Shown here: one piece after another, positions 1-13,000 of the stretch
How the letters are laid out: each line of letters begins with the position of its first letter
How positions within the stretch are numbered: the first letter of the stretch is position 1
Assembly (NCBI RefSeq): GCF_040182565.1
Contig: NC_089883.1
Location: 16,537,001 to 16,601,000, forward strand
DNA length: 64,000 bases
Direction of reading: 5' to 3'
From: Anser cygnoides
Lineage: Eukaryota; Chordata; Aves; Anseriformes; Anatidae
Translations under genes and position numbers: made by a program
The notes under the pieces: model-generated
Told to the model about the DNA's origin: nothing
Database searches by the model: none
What the model saw: the letters and a program-made list of their open reading frames with translations, nothing else

Positions 1-909
1 CCCAAGTGTTGCCAGTGATGGAGCTCTAAGAAATATTTACAATTAAAGGTACCAAATGGATGTGGCACTTTTAAATATTTCTTTGGCATTCCACAGTGAA
101 TGCCAAGTGCAAATGAGAGAACATTAGCATCTAGTGAAAGTCTGTCTTTTCCTCTTTGTAGAACTGATGGCATTGCTGTCTTCATCTCAGGAATGATGGA
201 GCACATTAGAAAGCCTTGTTTCATCACGTAGTATGTTGCAGATGAGCAGATTTCCAGCTTGCCTGCTGTGCAGACCCTCCTTGCTTACCTGGGCAAGGAG
301 TGGGCTTTTGTCACCAGTTGTAGGTATCGTCTTGAGGTGGGAAGCAGAAGTACGCTACTTCCTTCCTGAGTTACAGGCTTATGTGTTCAGTCCTCGGATC
401 AGTGGAGTTTTGTGGGCTAATACCTAGTGATGCAGGTTCAAGGCTTCAAAGCTTACTTGTATTTAATTTCCTTAGTTTTATGGTTTAATTTCTTCATTTC
501 CCTCCTTCACTATCTTTTTGAGTGCTCCATTATTAGGTGAGTAAGAGAAAATCTCTCATTCAGCCTTTACTTTAGTTGCTGGTGGACAATGAAACGTTGT
601 GGATTTATGTAGCTAGCTTTCTTTGAGACCACAGTATAGCGTTGAAGAAGGTGGTGTACTAGATAGAGAAGTATTGTATGTAAGTGCACTTTTTTATTTT
701 TATTTTTTTCCACAGAAAGAGCTTCCATATTTGTTGAAACCTCTTTTTCGAAACAGTCCTATTTTCCTCACAAAAGTTGAACCCTGTAGTTTTACCAGAA
801 ATGTTGCTGTTATTGAAACTTTTATGGAATTTATTTTGTGTTCATATTTTTTCCCTATCAGAATATTTGCCTATTGCATCATAAATCTGTTTTTTTGGGG
901 GGTAGGTGA

Positions 910-968
910 GTTGGAACTAGATGGTCTTTGAGGTTCCCTCCAACCCAAACCATTCTATGATTCTATGA
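910..968 (+). repeat. CR1 LINE 3' end fragment
   Basis: GTTGGAACTAGATGGTCTTT, then AGGTTCCCTCCAACCCAAAC and CATTCTATGATTCTATGA: the conserved 3' tail of avian CR1 with two copies of the terminal 8-9-bp repeat. It is severely 5'-truncated, with about 60 bases left. It lies in the 5' flank of TRPM1 in sense orientation. Confidence 0.93.
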
Positions 969-2903
969 GTCAGTGCCCAAGGGTGGCATGACAAAGAGAA
1001 CTGGTAGGTTTCTGCGGGCTTTACTCCCTAGGCAGATTATGGAAGTGAGGTTACTGAAATACATTTGGTTGTTTAGATGGTCTGTTCTTAGGCTATTTCT
1101 AATCTGTGAGCAATAGGGTGGTAATGCAGGCACCATGTTACAGGCTCACTGGCACAAGAAGAGGTTGTCTCTTTACCTTTCCTCCACATGTCCCATGATC
1201 TCCTTAATTTCACCTTAAACATGGTTTCTTCTTGCAAGAGGAGGAGGATGGAGTTGATAAATAACAAGGACTCTTGGAATGGGTAATTAGACAATGCTGA
1301 AGGAAGAATGCTACAAAAGTAGCTCACAGTCTTCCTCTGAGCTTTTGAAGTATGGAAATGACTGAATGGAACTTCTGTGCTATGTATGTCACATGTCAGT
1401 TATATGCTGTCTGAATTTTATTGTGTAATTTAAATCCAAATATGTTTTTGCCTAGGTTACTACAGCATTGCTATGAGGAGATGTAGTTCACAGAAAAAGA
1501 CGTTGAATTTTCTTCACCCAACAGAAAACAGTCCCCAGGAACCTACAGTGTGCTCATTCTCATGGTATGTAACCAGTGCTGAACAATAATACTCTGTCTG
1601 TACTTCATTTCAGGGATAGAAACGAAAGCATCAAGAGCAGTAATCAAGTGCATAACAGATAAGACCTATAAATGAGATAAAATAATAAGGTACCTCAGTA
1701 TATAACTGGAGTGGAAACTGTCAAAGGGAATCAAAGACTATGTGCTCCCACTATGATTTATGTTGTGCACAGAAAGTTTTACAGAGTTCTGTAAAAAATT
1801 ATAAAAACAAATTAAAAACCATGTATAATTATCTATATGCTCCTCATTATTTGAGTTGGAGTTACTCTGATCTAAGAAAGATGTCAAGCTCTGTTTTGCA
1901 AAATTATGATTGTTTTTGTTGTAAATAAGAAATGCACTTTGCCTAGAAAAAATATCGTACTTCCAAGCAAAAACATCATAATTTCATGAATTGTTGAAGT
2001 TTCTTCAGAACTTGAAAATGTAGAACTTCTGTATTTTGTCCCTTATCTTTAGAAATGTACATGTGTGGAATTTTTTGTTTTTGTCTCTCATCATCTGGAC
2101 TTCAATATATTTCTATTTAGCTTGGTATTAAGTTATTGTACCCTACTATGCAGTGTTACCGCTGCCTGTTCTGCATTTATGTTGGACAATGCTGCATTTA
2201 TGGTCATTAGATTCTGTGTTTCTCAAAAGAAGAAGAAATAAAATTTTAAAAGCAAATTCTTTAGTTTTTAATGAAGAGAAGGAGGAAAGCTATAAAAAAT
2301 CTCAGGAGAAGAAAATGTGTTTTTTCTAAAAGCAGTCAATTTTATAATGGACCATGATGTAGTGGGATATGTTTTTTCTTTTGGCTAATAATGAGACCTA
2401 GAAGTTGTTTCACAGCTTTCCCTTCATGACATAAAAGTAATGTACTACTACTTTGGTCTATGTGATTCCCACCCAGCCAGTGCATCTGAATGTGTATGTG
2501 TGGGTGGTGGAAAGTAAAGCGATGTGGTCTCAGTAGTAGTCCACTGAGAAGCCTGTGTAACTAAACAATAATCGTTTTTCAAATTTTAAACATTTTGTTA
2601 CTGTTTGAAGTATGCAAGGCTCCAGAACAAGGTGTGTTTATTACTTACAGTTTTGTTTTCATGTTTGTCCTTCAAAAGTGAATCTACTGTGGCAAAGTTG
2701 TCTGATTTGGAAAGCAAAGTGATTCATTAGTAGCCAAGAAACTTCTTGCTTCTTTCCTTTAGCTCGTCTATAGAGTATTTTCCACTTTCATTCTGCTCAG
2801 CTCTTCTCAAATGGGCCCTCCATCACCTGCTTTGGAGTTCATTGTGCAAAACTATGAGAAGCTAGTCTGATTTCTATGCAGCTTTTTATATGTACTACAG
2901 TGA

Positions 2904-2922
2904 GGGGGGGGTGGGGGAGGGG
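2904..2922 (+). repeat. G-rich tract (potential G-quadruplex)
   Basis: GGGGGGGGTGGGGGAGGGG in AT-rich flank: enough G runs with one-base loops to fold as a quadruplex. About 4.5 kb upstream of exon 1. Confidence 0.7.
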
Positions 2923-5900
2923 AACACACAACAACAGATTGGAAGAGGCTGAATTTTTGAAAGTCAAAAATATGTTAAATGACTGAACTGTCTCTCTGAA
3001 GCCAGCCAATTTGCAGGGAATATATAAATGGATTAACAGGATTAAATCATCTTGAAGAGTAATTTTGACCTTTCCATTTGTTTTCAGATTGGGAGAGTAG
3101 CACGTTTATCTTCCTTATAAAAGAATAACAGGTGGGCTTCTGAGACCCTGAAAGGCTTCAAAATAATAACAGGTAGCTTGCAGCACCACAGTGATTTCAG
3201 ACAATCCTGGCATATGCTCATGTCCTTCTGCAGGAAAACTCCTGTTGAAGTAGAAAATGGATTTGCTTGTAGGGACACGTCTGGAGATTTTGGTAGAAAA
3301 ACATAACTAATTATGACTATCCTGGAGTAAGCACTTTTGGAACAGCATTTATGCAGCAATGAGCATAATACCGGCAGCTGTTGTTCTTAGCCCAATTACT
3401 GAACATCCTTAATGGAATATAGGTTTTGTTTTTGTTTTTTAGTTCAAGATGACTGTTTGAATTTTCTCATTGTATTAGTTATGTCAAAGGATACCAATAC
3501 CTTTTTTTTTTTTCTTTTCAGAGAATACTCTTAAGATTTCACATGCCAAAAAAAAAGTAGGTGTCCTTTTAGGTTTTGTTTTAGAATCCATGGGCTGTGG
3601 AAGAAGCTTATGTTTACTTTAATACTCGTATTAAATACAAAATCAAGGCCTAATTCTATTAGTCCTTTTACATTTAAGTCTTGATACAGATATAAGCCTA
3701 TCTTACCCCAGTCTGTTTATGTAAATAACATTCATCGGATTATGCAGTACTGCTTTCCGTATTAAGAGTTGGACTACCAAAGTCAGTGGAAACATTTCAG
3801 CTGATATGGTAGACTATAGGTCAAAGCTTTAAATCTATCACATTTCTTTAAACCATCTCTCTGATGTGATGTCATAGATGAGCTCTGACTGGGAACATTT
3901 TAGTCCCTTACGGATTTTCTGTAGGCTGAGACAATTGCAGCTCTCTTTAACCAAACCATTCACATTTTTAAAAACACATGGTGATAGGGAATTTGATGGA
4001 TGGATCTTGATCCATGAGTACACAGGTTAAATTTCCATGGTGTGGTATCTATAGGATATATAAGTACATATGTCTTACATAGAGTGTTACTTTTGTGTAC
4101 TTGGAGTGGACGCATACTACTCTTTCCATGGAGCAGGCTGACAAGGACCTTGAAGGTGAAGGATCTTGCAAATTGTGAGAGTCTGCACTCCATTTTTTCT
4201 CTTATGACAACATATGATTTAGAATTTTTCATAATCTTTTTACCATTTTTTTTCAAAAGACAGATTGATGGCAACAGACAAATGCGTGCTTCCATGTTAT
4301 GGATTGTTCAGATACAGAGAAAGTTTAAGGGTCTTTCACTTCCCCACTGTGCCAGATTCTCATTCATTGCCAGCCACATCCTGTTGCAAGAGATTAACAC
4401 TCTTTCCTCCCCCGGTGCTAATTTAAACCAGATCATTACACAGATCTGATTTAGACTATGCAAACCATTAAATCAGCTCAACTGATAAAGTGGAAAACTC
4501 CAAGGAGAAGCAGGAACCTTTGGTAACAGTGTTTAGCAGGATCCCTAATGTGCGACTGCCTTCCTAAAGCCACGAGCTGTTTTGGAAAATCAGTTAAACT
4601 TGTGCTTCTAAAATATGGGAGTTGATGAAAATGCCAGCATGGTGCATTTCTCTTCCCTTAGTATAGTGGGATCAGCCCCCAAAGAGTTATATAAGCACAG
4701 CAGGGACAAGAACATCAGCAGAACTTAGTTGCCTGATTTTTCAGCTGGGGTTAGTATTCAGCAGCTTGCGTTGCATTGATTGTTGGTAGGCTTTCACCAG
4801 GCTCTTTGGAGGTCTCCTGGGTACTGATAACGTGAAAATCCAGTGTGATCCTTAAAATAAACCAAAAACAGTATACAGGGAGCTCAGACAAAAGTCTTAG
4901 AATCACAGATCCAATACAACCAAATGAATGAATTAATTCTCTATTTTCATTCTACATTGTATCTGGGAGAACAAGATCGTATTCTGATTTTCTGCTTTCT
5001 GAAAAGTGTGTGAGAAAATGGAAGAACATTAAGAAACTAAGTAGAAGGGTTACAAATTATTTTGACACTGATGATGTCTACTTATAGCTAAAAATATCCT
5101 GTGAATTTTGACTTCCAGCACTTAGGGACTTCTTGAAATGGAATGCAATTACATTAAGCTCATGAAAATAAGACAGAATGAGAAGAGGCTGAGAAATTTA
5201 AAAAAAACCAACACAACACTTCTGAGATTTCTGAGTATAAAAAAGATTGTTTGAGAACTAGTAGCTCCCTGAAATGCATTTTCAGTAGGATTTGAAGGTA
5301 ATGTTTGTACACAATCAAGCTTGTATACCCAGTAACTTGTAGAACTCAGTCTGAAATTAATTGCTCCAACAACTTCATATCCTGCTTTTCCAAGTGAGAA
5401 AGACAAAACGGAGCACTGTCCTTGTGCTACAGCAGTGGGGTCATGTTCCTGTGTATGACAGATGTTGCCTATCCCAGGACAGACCTTTTTGCTATTTGTA
5501 AGCAAATACTATTTTTTTTTGTGTTCCATGACACCATTCATGATGGAATTGTTTAAACTACAGTTCAAAATAAAAATGTTCTCCCTACCATGACTTCAAG
5601 CATGAGCTATTATCTGTTTGTCTTTCAGTTTTGTTTATAATTATCGAATAAGATGCTAGATCCAGGAGGGGCATATTGTCAGCTCATGAAACCTGTCAGA
5701 TCTGATAGAACTTACGGTAATTGCAATGCTTTGCTGCTAACTGACCAGATATAATGGAGAGACCATTTTGGAGAGCAGGTGTACATGGAGTTTACAAGGC
5801 ATTATTTTGTAAAGTAGCTTCTCTGATCACTACTTCCTCTAAGGTTCTTTGGTCTACGCTCTGTCAGTTTACTGTCCTCACCAGATTTTTATATTTCATG

Positions 5901-7017
5901 TGCCAGCTTCTACGCCTGTCTTGTTTGCTTAAGCCAAGCTGTGTCTTAAAACAATGACATGTACAAGCTGCTGACAAAAGTCTTGTTGAAAATGCTCATT
6001 TTACCTTCCTTGTTTTTGCGTAAGTTTAAAGAATTGTTAAAAAGGAAGACCTTTTTTGTTATCCTTTAGCATCATGCCTTCCACTCAACGTTCCACCAGT
6101 CTGATCCCCCAAACTATTTGCACTAATGTAATCTACGTGCAAAGAATGGAACTTTCACTCTCCCATTTCCCAACACAGCTTTAAGTATATGATAAGTAGC
6201 CAGCTACTTTTCTTTTCTGGCCTGGGACATCCCATTTCAGTTTCCTGATTATGGCAGAGCTGACAAGAACAGGAAAAATTGATGCATCTCAGTCCATCAT
6301 CCTCTTCCAGTTTTACTTAGTTTTGGTTTAGGTTTTCAACACAATTTTCTTTGTCTCCTCTAACCAGCTGGAGGCATTCTCTGGTACCCATTTCATCTTT
6401 ATAGAGAGACAAAGGACTTGAACCTAGAAAAACAGAATAACTAACTAGTGTAACTGTGTGACTAACTCCTGTAGGTTATTGATATTTCCTACTTAGTTCA
6501 CAGACAAAACTGCCAGATCAGCAGTCCTTGTGTATGTTTCTGAAATGTCTCTCTTGTTGCTCTGTGCTCTCATCTATCTTTCCTAAACCATACTCTCTAA
6601 CAGTTTCCTCACTCATGTCTGAGAAGGCAAGTCTTTCTGGAGCTGGCTAGGTATTTCCTAGTCAATAAGAATTTCACTGGTCTTTTAAAGTACCTTGTCC
6701 CATCCTTGTTTCTTCTTTAATCTTTCCTAATTGCCTCCTTTTGCTTTCACTTTGCATATTTAGGCTGAATAGTACAAAATAGGTGAACTGAGATATCCAT
6801 AGGCATTTATGAAAATAATACATGCCACACCTAGTTTGTTACAACCGATATGCCCTAATTAATTAGAATCTAACTTGTGTTCTGATGGGTGGCTTGCTTT
6901 TAAAACCTTGCCTCTTTCATCCTTAGGTCTACTGTAGGCACATTCTCCATCAGCAGTTACCTTTTAGAGTTCCACCAAGCCTCTAACCCATAGTCTGCTG
7001 AGGACCATCTGCTCTTC

Positions 7018-7999
7018 TCATGTGCCTTTCTACTGATACCAAAATAATTTCCATCTGACTGCCCTGTGCTTTGCATGAATAAAAACCTTTCGGGCTGCCG
7101 CTTCTAAAGTAGATTTACCTTCAATCACCATTTATTAAATCTCTGTCCATTAAAAACCATAGCTTGCAGAAGCTGTGTGCATTAAGCCTGATTATAGAGT
7201 CGGTAGAGAGGAGAGGGAGGGGGACAGCAGTTTGTATCAGTGCATTGCCTTGTTTTTCTACTTGTCTCACTGGCTGGTAACTCTTGTGAAAGGGTGCATA
7301 TCAGAACAGGGGTCTCATTACTTGGCTTTGAATTTGTTTTATGCATCTGTGAGACTTTATTTAAGCTGTACTTCAATGATTGTTGGTTTCAGGCTCAGAC
7401 TGTATGACTAAAATCAGAGTTTTCTTTGGTGGCGGGGTGCTAGGTTCCTTATGGAGGGTAAGGGCCAGGGGACTATGAAAGGAAGAGGAGGAAAGTTCGC
7501 AGGTTCCGTACGGAGGATGAGCGGCTCCTTCAAACGCACTTCATTTAAGGGCTCTGCATCTGGATCACAAAAGGTAAGTCTGCAGTTACCCAAATAACAC
7601 AACGTGAAGGAAGCAGATGGAGACTGTTTGCCCTTTGTATTTTTAATAGCTGGTACCAATTTAAATGAGAGTGATTCTGTTTCCTTCTGTGCTCTTTTAA
7701 ATCCTGGAGGTATTGGCTGTGTTCATTGCACTGGTTCCGACAATGAATCTTATCCCTTTTTGGGGAGTTCTTTCACATGCACGCTGTCTTTGGATAAATA
7801 TCACCAAACAGGGCTAGACTGTAATCCTGTACATAGTTAAAATCATATTTTGATGACCGTTGATACTTAGCGTTCATGTGAAATTCAGATGCAATCAATG
7901 AGAAGACTGATAGGATCTATAAAAGGTTCTGACATGATTCACTGAACATCTGCTGCAGACACATTTTATGAGAAATACACTTTGTGGTTAGTTCATGTG
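7018..7999 (+). promoter_or_regulatory. Cluster of three TCATGTG E-box (M-box type) motifs around exon 1
   Basis: TCATGTGC at 7018-7025, TCATGTGA at 7874-7881 and TCATGTGC at 7993-8000 flank the first coding exon. TCATGTG is the core bound by MITF/TFE factors, and mammalian TRPM1 is a known MITF target through such motifs. A 7-mer on one strand is expected roughly once per 16 kb, so three on the + strand within 1 kb is suggestive. Function is inferred only from motif and position. Confidence 0.35.
7451..7573 (+). CDS. TRPM1: TRPM1 exon 1 (long-isoform N-terminus)
   Basis: First coding exon found. From ATG 7517 it encodes 19 residues (MSGSFKRTSFKGSASGSQK) and ends in phase 0 at a strong donor, GTAAGT. 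This corresponds to the Ser/Lys-rich start of the mammalian long retinal isoform, which I recall as ...MSSSFKRGS...SGSQK. The frame is open upstream to a TAA at 7409-7411, with in-frame ATGs at 7475 and 7451. The codons just before 7517 read GSVRR, resembling mammalian GSMRK that precedes the same Met. The true start may therefore be 7475 (A at -3) rather than 7517 (also A at -3). I set the left limit at the most upstream ATG. The left edge is uncertain: an AG at 7391-7392 after a pyrimidine tract could be an acceptor for a 5' UTR exon. Confidence 0.85.
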
Positions 8000-9909
8000 C
8001 TGTGCAATATACGAATGAAAAAGTAAGCGAGGGAGAAAGAAGACGGGAGATTGCTTTCTAACGTGTAAACTCACTCTGTTGTCACAAGCTCGCAAGTTGT
8101 AGATATGTGTTAAGGCTTTTTAGTAACCAATGAACTATTAGATTTTAAATGTGAAATAATTTTGAATATATCTTTTGTCCATGGATTGTCCATTTGGAAC
8201 AATATACAGACTTAACTTCAACTCAGGATTATGTAAATTTTATCTCCACTGACCGTTCTCAAACTGACTCCATTCAAATAATGAGAAATAGATTTCTCTT
8301 CTATTCTTACCCCTCCAGCCCTCTTACCTCTAATTTCTTCTGGTATTCATAATGTTAAAGTGTCAGATTATAATAAAAGTAAGTCTGAAAGAACAAAATT
8401 GAGAGAAAAAAACATCTGGCAGCATCATGGAGGAAATTATTTATTGATACAGAGGCAACTAGAATCTATTAAAATGTTTCCTTCTTAAAAAATAATTTGT
8501 TCTGTATGATATGAAATATTGGCGATGGTCATCTGTGAAAGCAAGAATGACTGTGTCTAGTTTTGGGGGACTTTTTCAACAGAAATTGATGGTCATGGGC
8601 ATCACCAGATGAATAGTAAGCGCTGTGTAGGGATAAAGTCATTTACAGCAGTGTCTTTTATAAAGTAACTAGGGAACCTGGCTCCTTTGTCTGTTAAAGA
8701 GATTGTCATCAAGTTACATGTGATGCCATAGTATAAGCCATATTACAAATGTTGAGTGCTAGAAGAAAAAATGTGCGTATTTCAGCTATAATGGCCATGT
8801 TCCCAGACCCCTGGAACAGTCAGAACAAGAAAATGCTCTAACCATTTATAACGGGCTCAGCTTTTTTCTCTGCTGAGAGGCGTAAGAGCATAGTGGCATA
8901 TCAGAATGTCAGCTAATACCTAGTAACAGAGTCACTTTGTGTTACATTTCCCATTACTGGCACAGTTAATTCTTAAAATACCTCATGGCTGTGTGCAAAG
9001 AGTGTGGAAAAACAGGCTGTCCTCCAAGACACTCCCATTCTCACAAACAGCTGCTTATTGCTTGCATTGCCAGCCAGATAACTTCAGATGTCAGCAGTCG
9101 TTTCTTGGACTGGTAATGTTAACTTTATTGACAAATACAAAGAAATAGCGATAAAGGAATGTCAGGATTTCGCCTTCAATATGTTGTTTTCTATATTCAG
9201 CATCACTTGAATATGACAGGTCAGAATAGGAAGTCTGTAACACGTGTAGTGCCCCAGGTGCAGTCAGCTTTTTTTTTCTGTCCACAGTCCTATCTTGATA
9301 CTGCAAGAAGATAGAATTTTACCTCCTGAATGGAGTAAGTCAGAGTGAAGTACCTGATTAAAATTGTTTAATCTTTTCCCATCATTCACATAGGAAAGGC
9401 AAGACAAGGAAGGTGGAAGAACACAATGCAGATTTTGTTTTTCATAATGAGGTTTGATTTGTGATTTTTTAAAAAAGAAATGTTTAAAAAGCTGCAAAAT
9501 CTTCATGTCTTACTTGCTATAGTCTTCCTAAATCTTTTTGTGTCTGTGTGCTTTAGAGCTCATTTTAGGAATAAAAAATAACTTTTGTGAGAAGAATATT
9601 TTGTGTGTATGTAGTAGGCTGGGAGTGGTACTTCTGAGAAATGATGGATGTTGCCTCTGAGATTAACAGTATGCTATCAGCATAAAGGCGAGTGAAAGTC
9701 GTCATCTTCAGGAGTTGACACCTTGAAGGAAATTTTAATGATTTTCTGCTTTGGGGAGGGTGTTTTGCATTGAGTAAACTTTTGCTAATGGTATAGCTGA
9801 AAAGAGGGACTGAAAATAGTCTTGAATGTGTGTGTTTTGCAGGGATGTAGTACTTTGTTAAAGTATATGTTTTGTGTGCTTGTTATAGTAATAGTAAACT
9901 TCCAACAGG

Positions 9910-9927
9910 AAAAAAAAAAAAAAAAAA
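9910..9927 (+). repeat. Poly-A run
   Basis: Eighteen consecutive A in intron 1. No retroposon body was recognised upstream of it. Confidence 0.9.
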
Positions 9928-10013
9928 GGATTAGTGGGATGAATTTTTCTGCTCCTAAACTGTTTACCAAGAAACTGTTATTTCCTTCAAACTACCATAC
10001 CTTTTGACAGTTC

Positions 10014-10038
10014 TTTTTTTTTTTAAAAAAAAAAAAAA
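10014..10038. repeat. Perfect T-run/A-run palindrome
   Basis: Eleven T directly followed by fourteen A. It is self-complementary and would form a perfect A:T hairpin or cruciform in intron 1. Confidence 0.85.
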
Positions 10039-13000
10039 GCATCATGGATTTATTTGGAACAGTGATGTACAACTGTTTAATTTGACAGTTCTGATTAGAC
10101 AGACCTCCTGGTAAGGGTGGAATTGGTTTCATTTGCACTCCTTTAGAGTATTTCAAACCTCTATTTTCTTCCCCCAAAATTTCTGCTCTAAGAAACGCTC
10201 TTTCCACAAACATTCTGGCCAGTGTCTCAGTGACTCAGGAAGTAACTGCTGTGCTTTTTTTTTAAGTCTGGGGAGTCAGATGAGTGAGGGAAGTAAGAAA
10301 ATGTTTAGGTATAATAATTTATTTCAGGTAGACTTTTATGGCCCTAGAGAAAAATAGAGGCAGGCTCGTGTATGTAGAATCGGCCATCAGTTGCCCCTTT
10401 TCAAAGAATCCAAATGTGTACTTAGCCGTACGTGATCTCTGGTGCAGACTCCTGAACTTAGAGGCAGCAGCACAGCCTGTACTCTTCAGTCTCATGAAAG
10501 AAGGAAATGTAAAATTAGAATAATCTACAACTATCACAGTATCAATACTGTATCTGCATTCTTAGAAGAAACTAAAAAAATGCAGTGTTTGATTCTGTGA
10601 AATTTTTGATTCATTCTTATGCTGTTTTACAGAGGGGAATCTGCTGGCTCTTTTACTGAACTGCCTTGCTGAACCAGCACTGAATCAATTTAGAGTTGAT
10701 TTGTTGTCTTAATGTTCTTCACCAAATTGGATGAGAGTATTGTAAAAAATAGTCTGTAATAGAGTATGTGTTAGAGATGTGAGATCAGTACCAGCTCATC
10801 TCAACAAGAGTTGGAAAGAAATCCTTTAACCCTCTAAGCAGGATGCACAGTTGGCCAAGGGAATTATAAGGCTTTTGTTTCGCTATGACCCACAGTCCAA
10901 TGGACGAGTATCACTAGAGAAGAGGATTTATGCAGTTTGAAATACAGGACTAAAGGGTTCCTCTAGGAATGTTTCCTGATGTCCTGTACATTTCTTCTCA
11001 AGACCAATATTGTAAGGTACAGTTTTTAGAAGTCTCTCTTATTTGTTGTCAGGAATTGTTCGTAAGGAGGTGAATCTGTGCTCTGCAGGTCTGAGTCACA
11101 GCATGGCTAGGCATGCAGCATTGCGGTAAGCCCCTTCTCTACAAGTCAGTACAGTGCAGACATCCAGCAGGAGCAGATGGTGTGTGCATACGGTAAGTAA
11201 TGTGTGATCCGTAGCATGAAGGAAAGGTTACCACAAAGGCATGGCAGCTTACTGTTTTACTGTTCAGGATAGGGTGCCAGCATGGAATCAGAGACAGCAG
11301 TTCTTGCCCTGCATTAGCTGTTAAAGCTTTGTGCGCCTCTGCCCACAACCATGCCGATGCACAACCATCGTGTCATTATGACTTCCAGCAGTGAAAACGC
11401 CGTGGGTTTTGCTGGAGGTTTTTGGCAGTCTTCGGTGTGTTTGAGCCTAAAGGTTTGGCACATTTTAAAAACTGACGCTAGCTGTTACTTGAGAAATGTG
11501 TGTGTCTCAAAACACCGGTATGTCTGGCCAAATACTGTGTGAACCCCACAATTTATGGCAAACACAGACTGTCCAGCAGAACAAGTACATGTATTGTGAA
11601 TTGCAAGTGTCATGGTAGGCTTGGCCTGGTGTCTAGCACCTAAGAATTGTGTTCATACCTAACACCTTTCACCCTCTTTTTACATTTAAACAGTATACAA
11701 ATTACGTGTACAGAGGAGCTACTCTAAAACACGGTATCTTAATAACCTGTTGCAGGAGGCTAGGGCCAGAAGAGAGAGGGTTTTTTTTAGATAAGATACA
11801 ATTGCTGAGCCAGTGTAGGTTGGCAGATTTTAATTGCAGAAGTATTGGAAACATTTCTGGACTCTCTTTTGCTAGCCATGTCAATGAAAGCATGGATTTA
11901 GTACCAAGATTCTGCAGTGTTAGAAAAACACATGAAGCTGACAAGGAAACAGAGGGAGAACTGCCCTTTTTCATATTGCACATGAACAAAGTCTTCAGTT
12001 TTAAGGGGTGGCATGTTTGAAATGTTCATTAATGTTTGACTTGAACTTACGGCAATGATGAAAATAAGAGTGGCACTTCAGTAGAAGTGGAGAGAACAAA
12101 ATCATTCCCCAGAAGTCACGTTGTGTACTGAATGTCAGAATCTCCTCGTCACTTACAGAGTAATGTTGTTTGCTTTTTAGCAATTTGATGCTATTCTGAC
12201 CAGCTGTTTATATACAGTCCTGGCAACTGCAGGATTCACATGCATCTGTCTCTCATAAATGTGCTTCACTGACAGTTTCCCAGCAGCAATCACTCCTACT
12301 CTGTTTTAAAATAATAACCCTGCCATGGATGTTTGATTCACACTACGCTTCTTGACAGTCCTAGCTTACCAGCATCTCCAGCTGAAACAGGTCAGGTTGC
12401 CCAAACGGAGTGCGGGCAGACTGTGGAGAAGGAAGCCACTGAAAAACTTGTGAATTTGGGGAAAGTGAAAAGGCAGCGGCTGCTGAAAAGATACGTGAAT
12501 TGCAAGGAAGAGTGGGAGAACAGTGAATCATGCAACCCTGGACTAACGAGCTTCTTCCTCACCATTTAGGCTGTAAAATTAGTGCATATATAATCTCTAA
12601 AGTTTAAATGTTGTCCAAATGAGTAAAAAACCAAAGGTATCCTGATGAACAGTTGCAACATGATTAGAGATGAACCTGAATTAACATCACATTTAGCACT
12701 GCAGGTACAGAGAATGTAGGTATTTTTTTTTTGTAACTATGACGACTGATTTCCTTAGTGCATCCAGAGTCTCATCCAAAACTTAAGAAACTGATCAGAA
12801 GCTTATTTTTAATGGTAATTTCATAATCTCTAATGGATAACGGTGGCTTTTTCTTAGAGTAATCTTACTATTTCTGAACAGGGTGATACTTTCTGTGATT
12901 TTAATAGCATTCCTCTGACATGTGATCCAACAGGACTTTCTCTAGAGCCTGCAGTTGTAGTTGGCTATGAAATATGTGCAACAGGGAAAACAAGTGTTCT

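Larger units (their letters stand above)
1..7450. other. 5' flank of TRPM1, no gene recognised
   Basis: AT-rich sequence without any exon I can recognise. ORFs are short, on both strands and without protein-like composition. It contains the CR1 tail at 910-968, a G-rich tract at 2904-2922 and scattered A/T runs. 5' UTR exons and the promoter of TRPM1 may be here but I cannot place them. No CpG-island-like block is evident. Confidence 0.7.
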
